In this document: positions 1-11,090 of the stretch, piece by piece
Layout: each line of letters opens with the position of its first letter
Numbering within the stretch: position 1 is the first letter of the stretch
Origin: Glebionis coronaria
Lineage: Eukaryota; Streptophyta; Magnoliopsida; Asterales; Asteraceae
Length of the DNA stretch: 64,000 nucleotides
Reading direction: 5' to 3'
NCBI GenBank assembly: GCA_025667525.1
Contig: CM046881.1
Coordinates: 492,859,627 to 492,923,626, forward strand
The notes under the pieces: model-generated
The model's input: only the letters and a program-made list of their open reading frames with translations
Told to the model about the DNA's origin: nothing
Database searches by the model: none
Program-made: the position numbers and the translations under genes

Positions 1-1991
1 CATATGAATGATGAATAAAGGCAATATCCAAAACCCTTTTGCTGATCTAAATGACCACGAATCCAATTTTAAACCTTCAAATCCCTTGCCCTGGTTGAGT
101 TAACTAAAAATTAGCACTTGTTAACCCTAGTCTACCCTTAGATCTAGGTGTCCTCAAAATTTTAGCCAATTTAACCAAGTTAACCAGATTTTATAGCCCT
201 TTGATGGATTTAGGTGTTAAGATCCTCAAAACTTGCAGATAATGGTCTAATACCACAACATACACATGAACAATCACAAAACACCAACAAACAACAACTC
301 TAGTTAACTAAAACCTTGATACGACAGTTACCCAAACACCCCTTTGTAAACTGATTTCTCATATTTTCAAAGGACTTGTGTGATTTAACCAACAAACCAA
401 GATCTAATCAACCTAATAACATCAATCAAACCTCAAAACACCAAAATCAACAACAATAACACTCAATCACAAACAAACACTCAAAATCACCAAAATTCAT
501 GCAATACTTAGAAAAAAGAAAAAGGTTTAGAGATGCAAACCTCCAAGACTCACATCCAAGCCTTGGATTGTTTGAGCTTAGGTGCTAGCAAAACAAGCAC
601 TAACTTCCTTGTACCTGCTAAGATCAACAAACACCAAAGATGAACATAAACCTATGAAAACTGATTTTTTTTAAAACAAGGATTTAAACCATAAAACCTT
701 TCCTCAAAATCAATCATAACAGATTATGGAACTCAGACTTTAGCTAATCAAACACCAAACTTTTACAAAAACTTAAAAGGAAAATCACAATTTTAGAAAT
801 TCAAACTTCTATTTTATAAAAAAGGAATTACAAAGCATTAGCTAAAATCTAGAACAAAGGGGCTCTCACATGTTGAGGCCTCCTTTTATAGACGACTAAG
901 ATGATTCTAGAATGGAAATACAAGAGAAACCCTAGCTATGAATTCTCAAAATTTCCCTTGGCCTTCTAGATGCGTTTGATGTGTATGAGTTATCCAATTT
1001 GATCTTGGCTGTTAATTTTATGCTTGGGGACCAAGTAGTAAGCTAAAAGCGTTGATCTTGCCACCTAGGATTGCTTGGAGAGGAGGGTGTCATGTGATTG
1101 GGTAACGGGTTAAATGGTGGGGTCCTTTGGTGAGTAAGGATTAGGAATTTTGGTGTGGGATGAGTTTGGGTGTGTGTGAATTAAGCGTGGGACTGGGTAA
1201 TTTTGATTTACCCTTTGTTTAAGTGGGAGGTAAATCTGGGTGGATGAATGGTGAATAGTAAGTATTTTGATCCGAAATTAGGGGAAAGAAATGTTTGGCG
1301 CGTGTTTGTGTTTGTTTAAACTTTAAGAATGGCAATAGTTCCCCTCAATCTTTGGCAAGGTTTGCATAATAAGATTTCCAGCCTTGAAACTTGGATTCCT
1401 TTGTTAAATAAGTTTCATTCTTCTCATTTTGGCCACGGAAACTTTGTAGAAAAGGATTAAGGGCTTATTTAACTTTGATGTAATTACACTTTTAGTCCTT
1501 TTGTGTTTTAAATCATAAACCAAGGACTAAAAATGTAATATTATTGAACTTCAAGGGTCTTCATTTGACTTTGACTTTATGAAGGACCATTCTTGACATT
1601 TTAGATTTGTTGAAGGACTAATCTTGCCAATTCTTCTAACTTAGAGGACCTTTTTGTAATTTTGACAAACTTAAGGGACCAAACTTGTAATTATGAATAT
1701 ACAAGGGTATTAAGTGTCATTTCTTCATAAATGAAGGATCAATCTTGTACATCTTCAAGTCTTCAAGGGTTTTTCTTTGATAATTCAAAAACTAGGGCCC
1801 GGTTCATTGTGCGGCTTCGTTTCTCGTGTTCGTTTTTCCTTGTTTCTTGTGATCTTTTGTCTTTTTCACGATATCCATACCTAAAATACACAAGTAAACA
1901 AACACAAGCATATATATGGTATTTTATGACATTTTTATGCATATAAAGCCCGAAAAGAATGATGAGATCATGTATAAATGCCATCTCATCA
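1..1991 (-). mobile_element. Athila/Tat-like LTR, partial at window edge
   Basis: On the minus strand this begins TGATGAGAT and matches the solo LTR at 16012-19410 in order and content. Shared features are the stretch around CCGCACAATGAACCGG (minus, near 1800), alternating 'ggaccaa.cttg' short motifs, and a TATA-like TATAAAAGGA at 890-881 followed by the transcribed part. The first 32 bases (1991-1960) form a hairpin with a perfect 9-bp stem. The element abuts a Copia LTR fragment at 1992, so it inserted into Copia A. The other end lies outside the window, so I cannot tell whether it is a solo LTR or one end of a full element. No coding capacity is visible; short open frames here are chance. 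Confidence 0.75.
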
Positions 1992-2129
1992 TTGCTCACA
2001 GAGACTTAGAACTCTGTGAGTCTTGGGTTACTTGCCTGTCTCCTAGGCACAGGTAAGTTAATATCAAACAACTTAATTTAAGTTTAAATCTATGGCTAAG
2101 GGAAATCTAACAAACTTAGATTCCTAACA
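1992..2129 (-). repeat. Copia A 3' LTR, truncated by an insertion
   Basis: Nearly identical to the outer end of the 5' LTR at 22295-22432 and to the reverse complement of 37387-37520. It starts TGTTAGGAATCT on the minus strand right after a purine tract. It stops at 1992 where the Athila-like LTR begins; the rest of this LTR should lie to the left of the window. Confidence 0.85.
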
Positions 2130-2141
2130 ATCTCCCTTTAT
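2130..2141 (-). other. Polypurine tract of Copia A
   Basis: Minus strand reads AAAGGGAGAT directly before the LTR start TGTTAGG. This is the expected primer site for second-strand synthesis. Confidence 0.75.
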
Positions 2142-2373
2142 ATAAACATAAATACAGCTAGATCTAAATTAGTTATAGTAAGTGAGATAACAGCTTCTTC
2201 TTACACATAACAGATCTAACAAACAACTTCATAATTCATTAATACTAAAAAAAGTACAAGTACAATACATGAGTAAAAACAAAATATGAGTGTGATAATT
2301 TAGTTGTGAAAATTTTTGAATAATCATCATCCTTTATTCTTTCTTTAGCTTCAACAATGTCATTCCTTGTATC

Positions 2374-4461
2374 CTATTCAGGTTGCAAAGCTTGGGCGAA
2401 CACCTTGGAATACTCAGAGTTAATTTTAAGCACCCTCTGAAATGCTAGAAGCTGAATAGTTGATGCAAAACCCAGCTCATTTTCTCTTTGGAACAAATAT
2501 TGGCATCCCCTGTTCATGTAGGCCATACCTTTTTCAGGCTCAGTGTAAGTCTGACCATCGACAGGACCTACAATCCCATTTGGAAGAATAAGATCCCTAT
2601 GCATTCCATGGACTTGAACGTCATCAGTCACAAAGGTTTCTTTGAGGAATTGAGTCATCCTTTTCCTTTTCTTCTCAGCCTTTGTTGGTGCTGGTTCAAA
2701 TAGTTGTGGGGGTGGATCAATTTTGAGTTTGGTAGTTGTTTCTTTCAGCTAGTTGAACTTAGCTTTCAGAGTCTTTAAGAGTAAGAAATTTGCCTGTCCA
2801 TACTTCGTTTTAGCTAAAGCTTCAAGTTCAAACCATTCGGATAGACCAAGTGTCTTAAGTTTGAAGTCCTCAAATATGTCCATGTTGGCCACTTGATTAT
2901 CTCTCCAAATGATCATCTGTGGGGTATGAGTTGACTTCTTAATAGTGTATTTGAACTTGGTGATTTTTCCTGGAGCATATCTTGAGTTTACGCAGGTGTC
3001 ATAGTCAACTTTTACCTTTTTCAGAGCCTCTGTGCGTTTTATCTCCATTTTCCTTAACCTTTTTCTTTGCTCCTCTTTGAGTTTAGGAGACATGGCTTTC
3101 AGCTTGGCTTCATCTAGCTCTTTGGCCTTCTTGATTTCATTTAATCTTTTGAACTCAAGTGCCTGTTTTTCAATTTCTTCAACAGTTAAAGGGTTTTCAT
3201 TTGCAGCTTTAAAGGTTGAGAATTGAGATATTTCAGCAGTTAATCTTTTGAACTCAAGATAGATGCGACTATCTTCTTTAGTTTGGCGTCTGAGTCTACC
3301 ATAACTATTTCTTTCCCTTTCTTCGAGACAGAGGTTTCTTCATTTGCTTTATTTAGCTCTTCAACATGTTTTGAGAATGCTAACTGAGCTTGGTTTTGTA
3401 CAGCTTTTGGTAGGGAGCTGACAGTGAATTTAAGTTTCTTAGCATTTGGTTCACCATCATCCACAGCCTTATTGGTGTTATCAAAAAATAGGGAATTTGA
3501 TGAATCAGCTGCTTTGTTAATCTGTTTCTCCTGCTTACTTTCATCATCATCAGGTACAGTGATTGGTGTGATGACTTGGACTGGAATGGGTGTAGGGATG
3601 ATGTTTTCAGCTATACATGTGTTAGTGTTGACATGATCTAGTTTTAGTAAGTCAGTTCCCCCCCCCCCCCCCCTTATGTTTAGCATGTCTCTTGAGACGC
3701 TTGGTTGAACGTGACTAAAGATACCTAGCAACATGTTCAACAGATGTAGCCATTTGCTTTTGCCTGTTCCTTGACCCTCTGGCAATTCTTAGAAGCCTGT
3801 TGTAATTACGGTTAACAGAGCGATCAACATGTCCAACTAGGTAGTGAGTGTGACGTTTTTGTCTGTTGTACACAGCTTCAAATTCTTTGTGCATAACCAA
3901 TTCATGAGCTGAGAACATGTCAGGGACTTCTGAAGTGATGGCATCTTCGATTCGAGTAGACAAATGGCTAAGTACCTGAGAAACACCTTTTTGAGTGCCA
4001 TATTTGATAGGTTCAGTGATAGCATCTTGCACAGCTTGGGTGATTATCTTTTGAAAGTTGGTTGTGAAAGAATGTATCTCAGACCCCATTCGATCCAACT
4101 TTCGCGACAGGCGTTCAATGTATGAGGGGTGATGATAGGGTTTTAAGTTATGAATGTTCAGCCTTTGTTGTTCATAATCATCTTCCCTGAGTAAAAGATC
4201 AAAGTTGGTCTGTTGTGGATGATCAAACAATAAAAATTCAGTTGTGGGATCATACATAGCCTTTGGAAACTCCGTGGTGACAGATTCAACAGATTTAGGT
4301 GTCACAACTGCTTCCATGGGAGGTGGAGTAGTTTCATCATCTGGAGTTGACACAGCTATGTTTTTAGGAGGTGACAGAGGAGGCTGTTCATCATCCTCGT
4401 CATCTTCATCGTCATCCTCCTCCTTAATCATCCCCTCAGGGAGAATTTCATCATCAAGCAT
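2374..4461 (-). pseudogene. Copia A 3' accessory frame, C-terminal half (broken)
   Basis: Downstream of RNase H, successive minus-strand open stretches at 4461-3715, 3785-3240, 3093-2749 and 2658-2374 read as one protein broken by frameshifts. The first stretch starts with a very acidic tract (runs of D and E, then PPLSPP), followed by a charged, probably coiled-coil section with EQQRLNIHNLKPYHHPSY and RKLDRMGSEIHSFTTNFQK. Later parts are K/E-rich, with KLKEEQRKRLRKMEIKRTEA near 3090. A run of 16 C (3658-3673) sits at one frameshift. I recognise it only as the extra 3' frame seen in SIRE-like Copia elements of Asteraceae. No catalytic motif or membrane segment is evident, and a function cannot be assigned. 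Confidence 0.6.
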
Positions 4462-4639
4462 TGACTCAGGCTAAGAAATACTGTCAATGAAAGCAAGTAC
4501 ATCATCTTTAGCATCTAGCATGAGATCATCTTCTTTGGGCTGATCCTGAATCATATTATCAGCTCCTTCAGCTATGGCATGAGAGTCTATGTTTGGTTAT
4601 TCAACATTAGCCTACAATTGGTGTACGTTAGTAACAGGG

Positions 4640-5060
4640 AAATAGGTAAGGGGAATGGTCGTCAGTTCGCTGTCCCATAGAGGTTGAGGATGACTATTCA
4701 TCTATTCCAAAGGATATATCCTTGGGATTCTTTTAAGTGTGAAAATAATGAGGTTAATGGTCGCCATTCACTGCCCCTAGGAAAGCTGAGTGTGATTATT
4801 CAGCCCCCCAAAAGGATAAATCCTTTGGGACTCTTTTATCTGTGAAACATATATGGGTGAAGATCGCCTGTTACGTTGCCCCTAGGAAAGTTGAGGGTGA
4901 TGATTCAGCTCCCCCTGAAAGGATAAATCCTTTGGGATTCTTTTAGTTGTGAAAAGGATGTAGTTTAAGATCGTCATTTTACGCTGTCCCTAGGAAAGCT
5001 GAGGGTGATTATTCAGCTCCCCCTAAAAGTTAAACTTTTGGGATTCTTTTTCTGAAGGAA
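4640..5060. repeat. Four tandem copies of a ~105-bp unit
   Basis: The block 'ctgcccctaggaaagctgag ... ggataaatcctttgggattctttt' recurs with starts at about 4670, 4771, 4875 and 4984 (spacing 101-109). Each copy carries the inner palindrome-like aaaggataaatccttt. It separates the two halves of the accessory frame of Copia A and is not open in either direction. Confidence 0.85.
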
Positions 5061-5339
5061 CCTAGAGACTGTGTGAAGTACAACTACTCCAGGCCGAGAC
5101 ATATATGTATTCAGGTTGTTGTTAGCCTGAATACTGTCTAGAGGGTGCAGGGTTATCGGGGTGCTTCATAAACACAAATGAATCACTCCCTGGTGCAAGG
5201 ACAGGGTGTACAGAAGTCTTAAAAAATTTCTAAGTGCATACACAGACTCCTATGCGTCGAGTATAACCCTAACTTCACCACTCTCACCTACAGACATTTG
5301 AGAGTGGCTGCTTGTGGACCTCTAAAAATTATAAACTGA

Positions 5340-6488
5340 TTACCTGTGAGATATCAACGGAATTCGGTTGGTTCTCTGTTGTCTCTGCTGAGTGTGAGAC
5401 GCTAGACTCTTGTTGTTTATCAGTTGATGTCTCTGTGTCCACAAAAGTCTCTGGAACAGAGGAAGGGGGATGGTAACAATCTTATTGACCCTGTCCTTAA
5501 TAAGAGTTTGGTTTTTAGAAGAAGAGGGGTTTTTCTTCTTCTTAGGTTGTTGGCCAGTTGTTGCCATGGACAGTGTGGTGTGTTGCCCAGAGGTCAAAGA
5601 CGTTGACTTGCAAGACATACCAGCTGCAATCACCTTCTCAGAGGAAGGTAGCAAGGGCTTAACAATAGATGGATGTTTATTAGCAACATTCTTCATATGA
5701 GCAGTAGCTGGCACATCGTTGGGTCCCATCACCTTGTATATAGCTCCAGTTATGTGATATGGCTTCATGGCTGTGAGTGTAGAGTTGTGGTAGCTATCAC
5801 CCAAAAGAATTTCAAAGATAAGAGAAAGAAAGCGTACATAGCAGATGTTTTTCTCCCTAACTTGGTTTATTCCCTTCAGCTTTTCGACAAGGTTAGAGAA
5901 TAGAATGCTTCCAACATCGATGTATGTTCCCCATACCAGCCCATAAGCAATGGATTGATGATTAAAGGACATTTGATCTTGAGATCCCTGCATACCACCC
6001 ATGGATTTAACTATGTGTGTAAAAAGGACTCTACACATAGAGGGGGAAAACTTGATCTTCAAAAGAGATTTGAGGACCACTTCAGGGTTGGGTTAACATC
6101 AGATACAGGGAAAAGTGTGGCAAGGGCATCCTTTACAGCCTTTTTATCAACAGATTTCAGGCATTCATCACCATTTCTTAGCCCAGCCACAGAGGAAAAG
6201 TCATCAACGGAAAAGGCAAATGGGTGTTCATTACATGAAAGGTTGAAGGAGATAGTGTTGTCATCAAGGACTTCAGCAGAATACTAGAATTCCCTAAATT
6301 ATTCTTGGTAGAAAACAGATGAGGTTCTAGTAAAAGCTTCACTCACATCACAATTCTTCATAAAGTTTACCAGATCCGAGTATAAGTCACTTTTGAGGTT
6401 TGAGCCATCCAATAGAGTTGTTAGAGGCGAGGATACTGTCGTTGATCTTGAATGATACTTTAGAAGCCTTTGGTACTGGAAACGTCAT
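5340..6488 (-). pseudogene. Copia A 3' accessory frame, N-terminal half (broken)
   Basis: A probable start ATG lies at 6488 (minus). Reading then continues in pieces: 6488-6380, 6285-6060 (contains FNLSCNEHPFAFSVDDFSSV) and 6080-5340. The last piece has MCRVLFTHIVKSMGG, IAYGLVWGTYIDVGSILFSN and REKNICYVRFLSLIFEILLG, then a Ser/Lys-rich tail with KKKKNPSSSKN. Frameshifts occur near 6380, 6300 and 6070. The spacing of the hydrophobic pattern (I-x-x-G-x-I-L-F ... NICYVRFLSLIFE) recalls the plant 'putative transposon protein' domain of accessory frames in LTR elements, such as the one at 42303-42983 here; that link is inference. Between 5340 and 5060 nothing is recognisable. Confidence 0.6.
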
Positions 6489-6869
6489 TGATTCGAGGAT
6501 TGTGAAGACGAAGATGGTGAGGGGGTTTAGAGAGCGGTTTTAGAGAGAGAGAGCAAATTATGAATAATGAGAAAGATCTTAGGTAAAAAAACTTTGGGAT
6601 AATATATATATTCAAAACTTGAAATAGTTATTCAACCGCATTAAATGCGTAGTGGGAAAATGACTGCACACAAGTGGGTCTCTTTACCTTTCAAAATTGT
6701 TTGTCTCCTCGTTTATCAAAAAAATATGAATTAAATATTGGGAATATTTTTAGCATTTACTTGGAAATTAACTACCTAGTTTCATGTGAAAAACATTTAA
6801 TATTTATTCAGATATTAATGACACACATTAAATATCAGCCACATGCTTTGAGATATTAAGCATACCCAG
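6489..6869 (-). other. Copia A spacer between RNase H and accessory frame
   Basis: AT-rich sequence with TATA-like stretches (minus strand near 6605) and a GA-repeat (6543-6552). It lies just upstream of the accessory frame start, so it could hold that frame's own promoter. No gene is seen. Confidence 0.4.
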
Positions 6870-7508
6870 CTATGCAACTAGCCTGTTGAACGAAGGTTCA
6901 GCCAAAGGCATGGTAAATATATCAGCTAGTTGTAGCTCAGTGGGAACAAAATGCAGCTCTAAATCTCCTTTTATAATATGATCCCTGATAAAGTGATACC
7001 TGATATCTATGTGTTTGGTTCGAGAGTGAAGCACAGGGTTGTTGGAGATAGCAATGGCACTTGTATTGTCACAGAAGATGGGTACTTTGTCATATAGAAT
7101 CTCATAGTCAGCTAGTTGACTCTTCATCCAAAGTACTTGAGCACAGCAACTAGCAGCTGCAACATATTCAGCTTCAGCTGATGACATTGCCACATAGTTT
7201 TGCTTCTTTGCACTCCAACCAACCAACTTTCCACCTAGGATTTGACAGCTTCCTAGGATACTTTTCCTATCAATGCAGCACCCAGCGTAGTCTGAATCCG
7301 AGTAAGACTTGAGATCAAAGCCTGATTCTTTGGGATACCACAAACCTAGAGAGGTTGTTCCTTTGAGGTACCTGGAAATTTTCTTAACAACCACTAGATG
7401 GGATTCCTTTGGGTCAGTTTGGTACCTTGCATAGAGACATGTGGAGAACTGGATATCAAGGAGACTAGCTGTTAGATACATGAGTGACCCAATCATGCCT
7501 CTATACAT
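6870..7508 (-). pseudogene. Copia A RNase H domain
   Basis: An open stretch of about 210 codons, typical of Ty1/Copia RNase H. Visible are the connection segment (MIGSLMYLTASLLDIQF), DSDYAGCCIDRKS with catalytic Asp, SSAEAEYVAA with catalytic Glu, the FCDNTSAIAI motif with Asp, and the C-terminal RTKHIDIRYHFIRD motif. It would degrade the RNA strand of the RNA/DNA hybrid. It follows the RT part with a frameshift at about 7500, so it is not translatable in place. The catalytic residues appear preserved. Confidence 0.88.
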
Positions 7509-8201
7509 AGTCTCATTAACAGAGACCCACCTAACTCATCAAGGCCTAAATTGTTGGGTGGAAGCATGGGGCATTTCACTGATGCACAATCAGCCAAGTC
7601 ATATTTTTTCAGCAAATCCTTAACATAATTTTCTTGACAAATTGAAATTCCTTTAGGACATTGTTTAATTGGAAAACCCAAAAAGTAAGTTAATTGACCC
7701 ATCATACTCATCTCATATTTCTTGGTCATTAATTTAGCAAAACGTTTACTAAGATTAAGATTTGTAGACCCAAAGATGGTATCATCCACATAAATTTGTA
7801 CAATAATGAAATCACTTTTATCCTTAAAGGTAAAAAGTGCTTTATCAGTGGAACCCCTGCCAAATTTATTTTTAGTTAAAAAAGTAGATAGCGTTTCATA
7901 CCATGCCCTTGGAGCTTGTTTCAGCCCGTACATTGCTTTGTGAAGCCTGTACACATGGTTGGGAAACTCGTTGTTCTCGAATCCTTCAGGCTGTTCAACA
8001 TACACTTCTTCAGCCAAATCACCATTAAGTAATGCACTTTTAACATTCATTTGATACACAGTGAAGTTCATATATGCAGCGTAAGCAAGGAAGATTCTGA
8101 TGGCTTCAAGTCTTGCTACTGGGCAAAAGTTTCATCATAATCAATCCCTTCAGTCTGCATAAACCCCTGTGCAACTAACCTTGCCTTGTTTCTTATGATG
8201 T
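7493..8201 (-). pseudogene. Copia A reverse transcriptase, C-terminal two thirds
   Basis: RVT_2-type reverse transcriptase. The open part 8071-7493 contains MNVKSALLNGDLAEEVYVEQ, the 'YGLKQAPRAWY' motif and the catalytic IYVDD box, then TYFLGFPIKQ and the ICQENYVKDLLKKYDL region. The N-terminal part lies beyond the CACTA element, near 14220-14110 on the minus strand. A stop or frame change occurs at about 8100. It would copy retroelement RNA into cDNA, but here it is split and frameshifted. Confidence 0.88.
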
Positions 8202-8204
8202 TAC
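8202..8204. repeat. Left target-site duplication TAC of the CACTA element
   Basis: TAC flanks the left CACTA end and recurs at 14107-14109. Three bases is the CACTA class standard. Confidence 0.85.
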
Positions 8205-8756
8205 CACTACTACAAAAAAGCCCTTAGAGACCCCCTAAAGAGACTGGTTACGTGAAAACAAGTGTCTATGGCCTAAAAATGGTGGGAAAGGAATAAATAG
8301 AAACTTGTTTTCTTAAAAAAACCAGTCTCTATAAGGTGAATTCTAAAGAGACTAGTTTTGTAGGCTGCAACCACTCCTTTTATACACTTAAAGACACTGA
8401 TTTTTATGTAACAAACTGTCTTTATGTGTTAATGTTAAGGACACCGTTTTATATAAAAAAAACTAGTGTTTTTAGACATTCAAAAACACTGTTTTTTTAA
8501 CAACCAGTCTTTTTTATGTAAATAAATTTTGTGCTTAATTTTTTTTAACTTACAATCATAAGGACTCAACGGTATATACTTGTTTTTATAACATATTACG
8601 TTTTTAGTCTTTATAAACTTTATATGTGATTAAATTATAAGGACCATTAAATAAATAAAAAATTAAGAATCATAACTTGTGTAAAACTTATTTATAGCCA
8701 CTTCCTGTTAACACATCCTCTTCTTTTCTTTTTAATCTGATAAAAAAGACAACAGA

Positions 8757-8828
8757 GGGTCTTGAACCCTTGACCTCTCAACTGACATCAGACGCAGCAT
8801 CTCTCTGTTAAACCATCTGATCTATAGG
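8757..8828 (-). repeat. tRNA-like pseudo-segment
   Basis: Minus strand has GATGGTTTAACAG (A-box-like) and, about 45 bases on, AGGGTTCAAGACCC (B-box-like). It is too degenerate and lacks a recognisable cloverleaf, so it is not called as a tRNA gene. Confidence 0.4.
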
Positions 8829-8907
8829 CACTTCCTGTTAATACATATATATTTTTTTCATCTGTTTTTTATTTCCTGATAAAGAAAAAACCAAAAAATG
8901 GGCAGCA

Positions 8908-8975
8908 GGTGGATCGAACCCCTGACCGCAAAAAAAAGACAGAAATACACTCTTTAACCATCTGCACCAAGTGTT
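8908..8975 (-). repeat. Second tRNA-like pseudo-segment
   Basis: Minus strand begins TGGTGCAGATGGTTAAAG and reaches GGGGTTCGATCCACC, again an A-box/B-box arrangement. It lies about 150 bp from the first copy, within the LTR-like segment. Confidence 0.4.
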
Positions 8976-9389
8976 CTTTTTGGTTTATCATTACAAAAGC
9001 TTTTAGTTGTACTCTTTTAACTTTATTTGCTTAAAAGCTTATTTTATGCTTATTTCGAGCTTATTTGAGCTTATCTTTTCAACTTACTATTTTTTATAGT
9101 TTTCTAACAGCGATTTTGATTTTCTGTAATTTTTTAGGATTTTTAAAAAATCATTTAATATTTTTAAATCATTTAATTAGTTTTAATCTTAATTAATTCA
9201 TAAAAAATTATTTAATAGTAAAAAAAATATAATTCTTTTTTTCTAAAATTTTATTTTGTCGTTTATAACGTAGGAAAAATAAAAATTGCATTTTTAGGCT
9301 TTAAATTCAATAAATTATTTAAATGTCACGTTTTTTTACGTTCGTTATTATTTTCGTGTGCTTTTGTTATTTCGATTTTTTTAGCCCAA

Positions 9390-11090
9390 AGTTCAACTGA
9401 GTCGATAGGGTATCGTTGTACACGATATGAGTCGATAGGGTATCGTTTCACATGATATGAGTCAACCGGGTATCGTCTTACATGATATGAGTCGATACGG
9501 TATCGTATCACATGATATGAGTCGATCGGGTATCGTTGTACACGGTATGAGTCGATAGGGTATCGTTTGACATGATATGAGTCGACCGGGTATCGTTTTA
9601 CATGATATGAGTCGACATGGTATCGTTTCACATGATATGAGTCGATCGGGTATCGTTGTACAGGGTATGAGTCGATAGGGTATCGTTTCACATGATATGA
9701 GTCGATTGGGTATCGTTGTACACGATATGAGTCGATAGGGTATCGTTTCACATGATATGAGTCGACCGGGTATCGTTTTACATGATATGAGTTGATACGG
9801 TATCGTTTCACATGATATGAGTCGATCGGGTATCGTTGTATAGGGTATGAGTCGATAGGGTATCGTTTCACATGATATGAGTCGATCGGGTATCTTTGTA
9901 CACGGTATGAGTCGATAAGGTATCGTTTCACATGATATGAGTCGATCGGTTATCGTTGTACACGATATGAGTCGATCAGGTATCGTTGTACACGATATGA
10001 GTCGATCGGGTATTGTTGTACACGATATGAGTCGATCGGGTATCATTTCACACGATATGAGTCGATCGGGTACCGTTGTATACCATATAAATCGATCAGG
10101 TATCGTTGTCCACGATATGAGTCGATAGGGTATCGTTGTACACGATGAGTCGATAGGGTATCGTTTCACATGATATGGGGTTGGGTATCGTTGTACGAGA
10201 TATGAGTCGATAGGGTATCGTTTCACATGATATGAGTCAATAGGGTATCGTTGTACATGATTTGAGTTGATAGGGTATCGTTTCACATGATATGAGTCGA
10301 TAGAGTATCGTTGTACACGGTATGAGTCGATCGGGTATCGTTGTACACGATATGAGTCGAGAGGGTATCGTTTCACACGATATGAGTCGATCGGTTATCG
10401 TTCTACATGATATGAGTCGATCAGGTATTGTTGTACACGATATGAGTCGATCGGGTATCGTTTCACATAATATGAGTCTATCGGGTATCGTTGTATATCA
10501 TATAAATCGATCGTGTATCGTTGTCCACTTTATGAGTCGATAGGGTATCGTTGTACACGATATGAGTCGATAAGGTATCGTTGCACACGATATGAGTCAA
10601 TCGGGTATCGTTGCACATGATATGAGTCGATCGGGTATCGTTTCACACGACATGAGTCTATCAGGTATCGTTGTATACCATATAAATCGATCGGGTATTG
10701 TGTCTACTTTATGAGTCTATAGGCTATCGTTGTACACGATATGAGTCGACAGGGTATCGTTTCACATGATATGAGTCGATTGGGTATCATTGTACATGAT
10801 ATGAGTCGATCGGGTATCGTTGCACACGATATGAGTCGATCGGGTATCGTTGTACACGATATAAGTCGATAGGGTACCGTTTCACATGATATTAGTCTAT
10901 CGGGTATCGTTGTATACCATATAAATCGATCGGGTATCGTTGTCCACGATAATAGTCGATATAGTATCGTTGTACACGATGAGTCGATAGGGTATCGTTT
11001 CACATGATATGAGTCGAATGGGTATCGTTGTACATGATATGAGTCGATAGGGTATCGTTACACACGATATGAGTCGATCGGGTATCATTG
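9390..11090. repeat. 30-bp minisatellite array, roughly 56 units
   Basis: The unit is about 30 bp, built on gggtatcgttgtacacgata plus tgagtcgatc. The first third alternates two variants (ttgtacacg and tttcacatg) as 60-bp dimers; the rest has longer irregular higher-order blocks and one 5-bp shift near 10145. Each unit carries the inverted repeat TATCGT-ntnac-ACGATA. Because 30 is a multiple of three, long frames run through it on both strands (for example 10376-9326 minus); I read those as by-products. Confidence 0.97.

Larger units (their letters stand above)
8690..9375 (+). repeat. Athila-like LTR-derived segment inside the CACTA element
   Basis: This stretch follows the same order as 18280-19190 of the solo LTR: a tRNA-like B-box patch, 'gcttatt' runs, 'tttttaggattttt..aaaatcattta', 'gacgtaggaaaaataa' versus 'aacgtaggaaaaataa', then 'ttttttacgttcg...ttttcg'. 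It appears to be the downstream (R/U5) part of an LTR of the same family, diverged, carried within the transposon. Confidence 0.6.

Noticed and set aside
3658..3673. C-run as a functional element
   Set aside because: A homopolymer at a frameshift in a pseudogene; more likely slippage or sequencing error.
2374..6488. Envelope-like gene in Copia A
   Set aside because: No signal peptide, membrane helix or coiled fusion region could be seen; called accessory of unknown function.
6674..6859. Small plus-strand frame beside RNase H
   Set aside because: AT-rich, no domain, antisense to the Copia A spacer.
9326..10376. Long repetitive minus-strand frames (decapeptide repeats such as RYPIDSYHVK)
   Set aside because: They follow from a 30-bp satellite whose length is a multiple of three; similar frames exist on the plus strand, and there is no promoter or domain.
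9390..11090. CRISPR-like repeat array
   Set aside because: Units are directly adjacent without unique spacers, and the genome is a plant nucleus.
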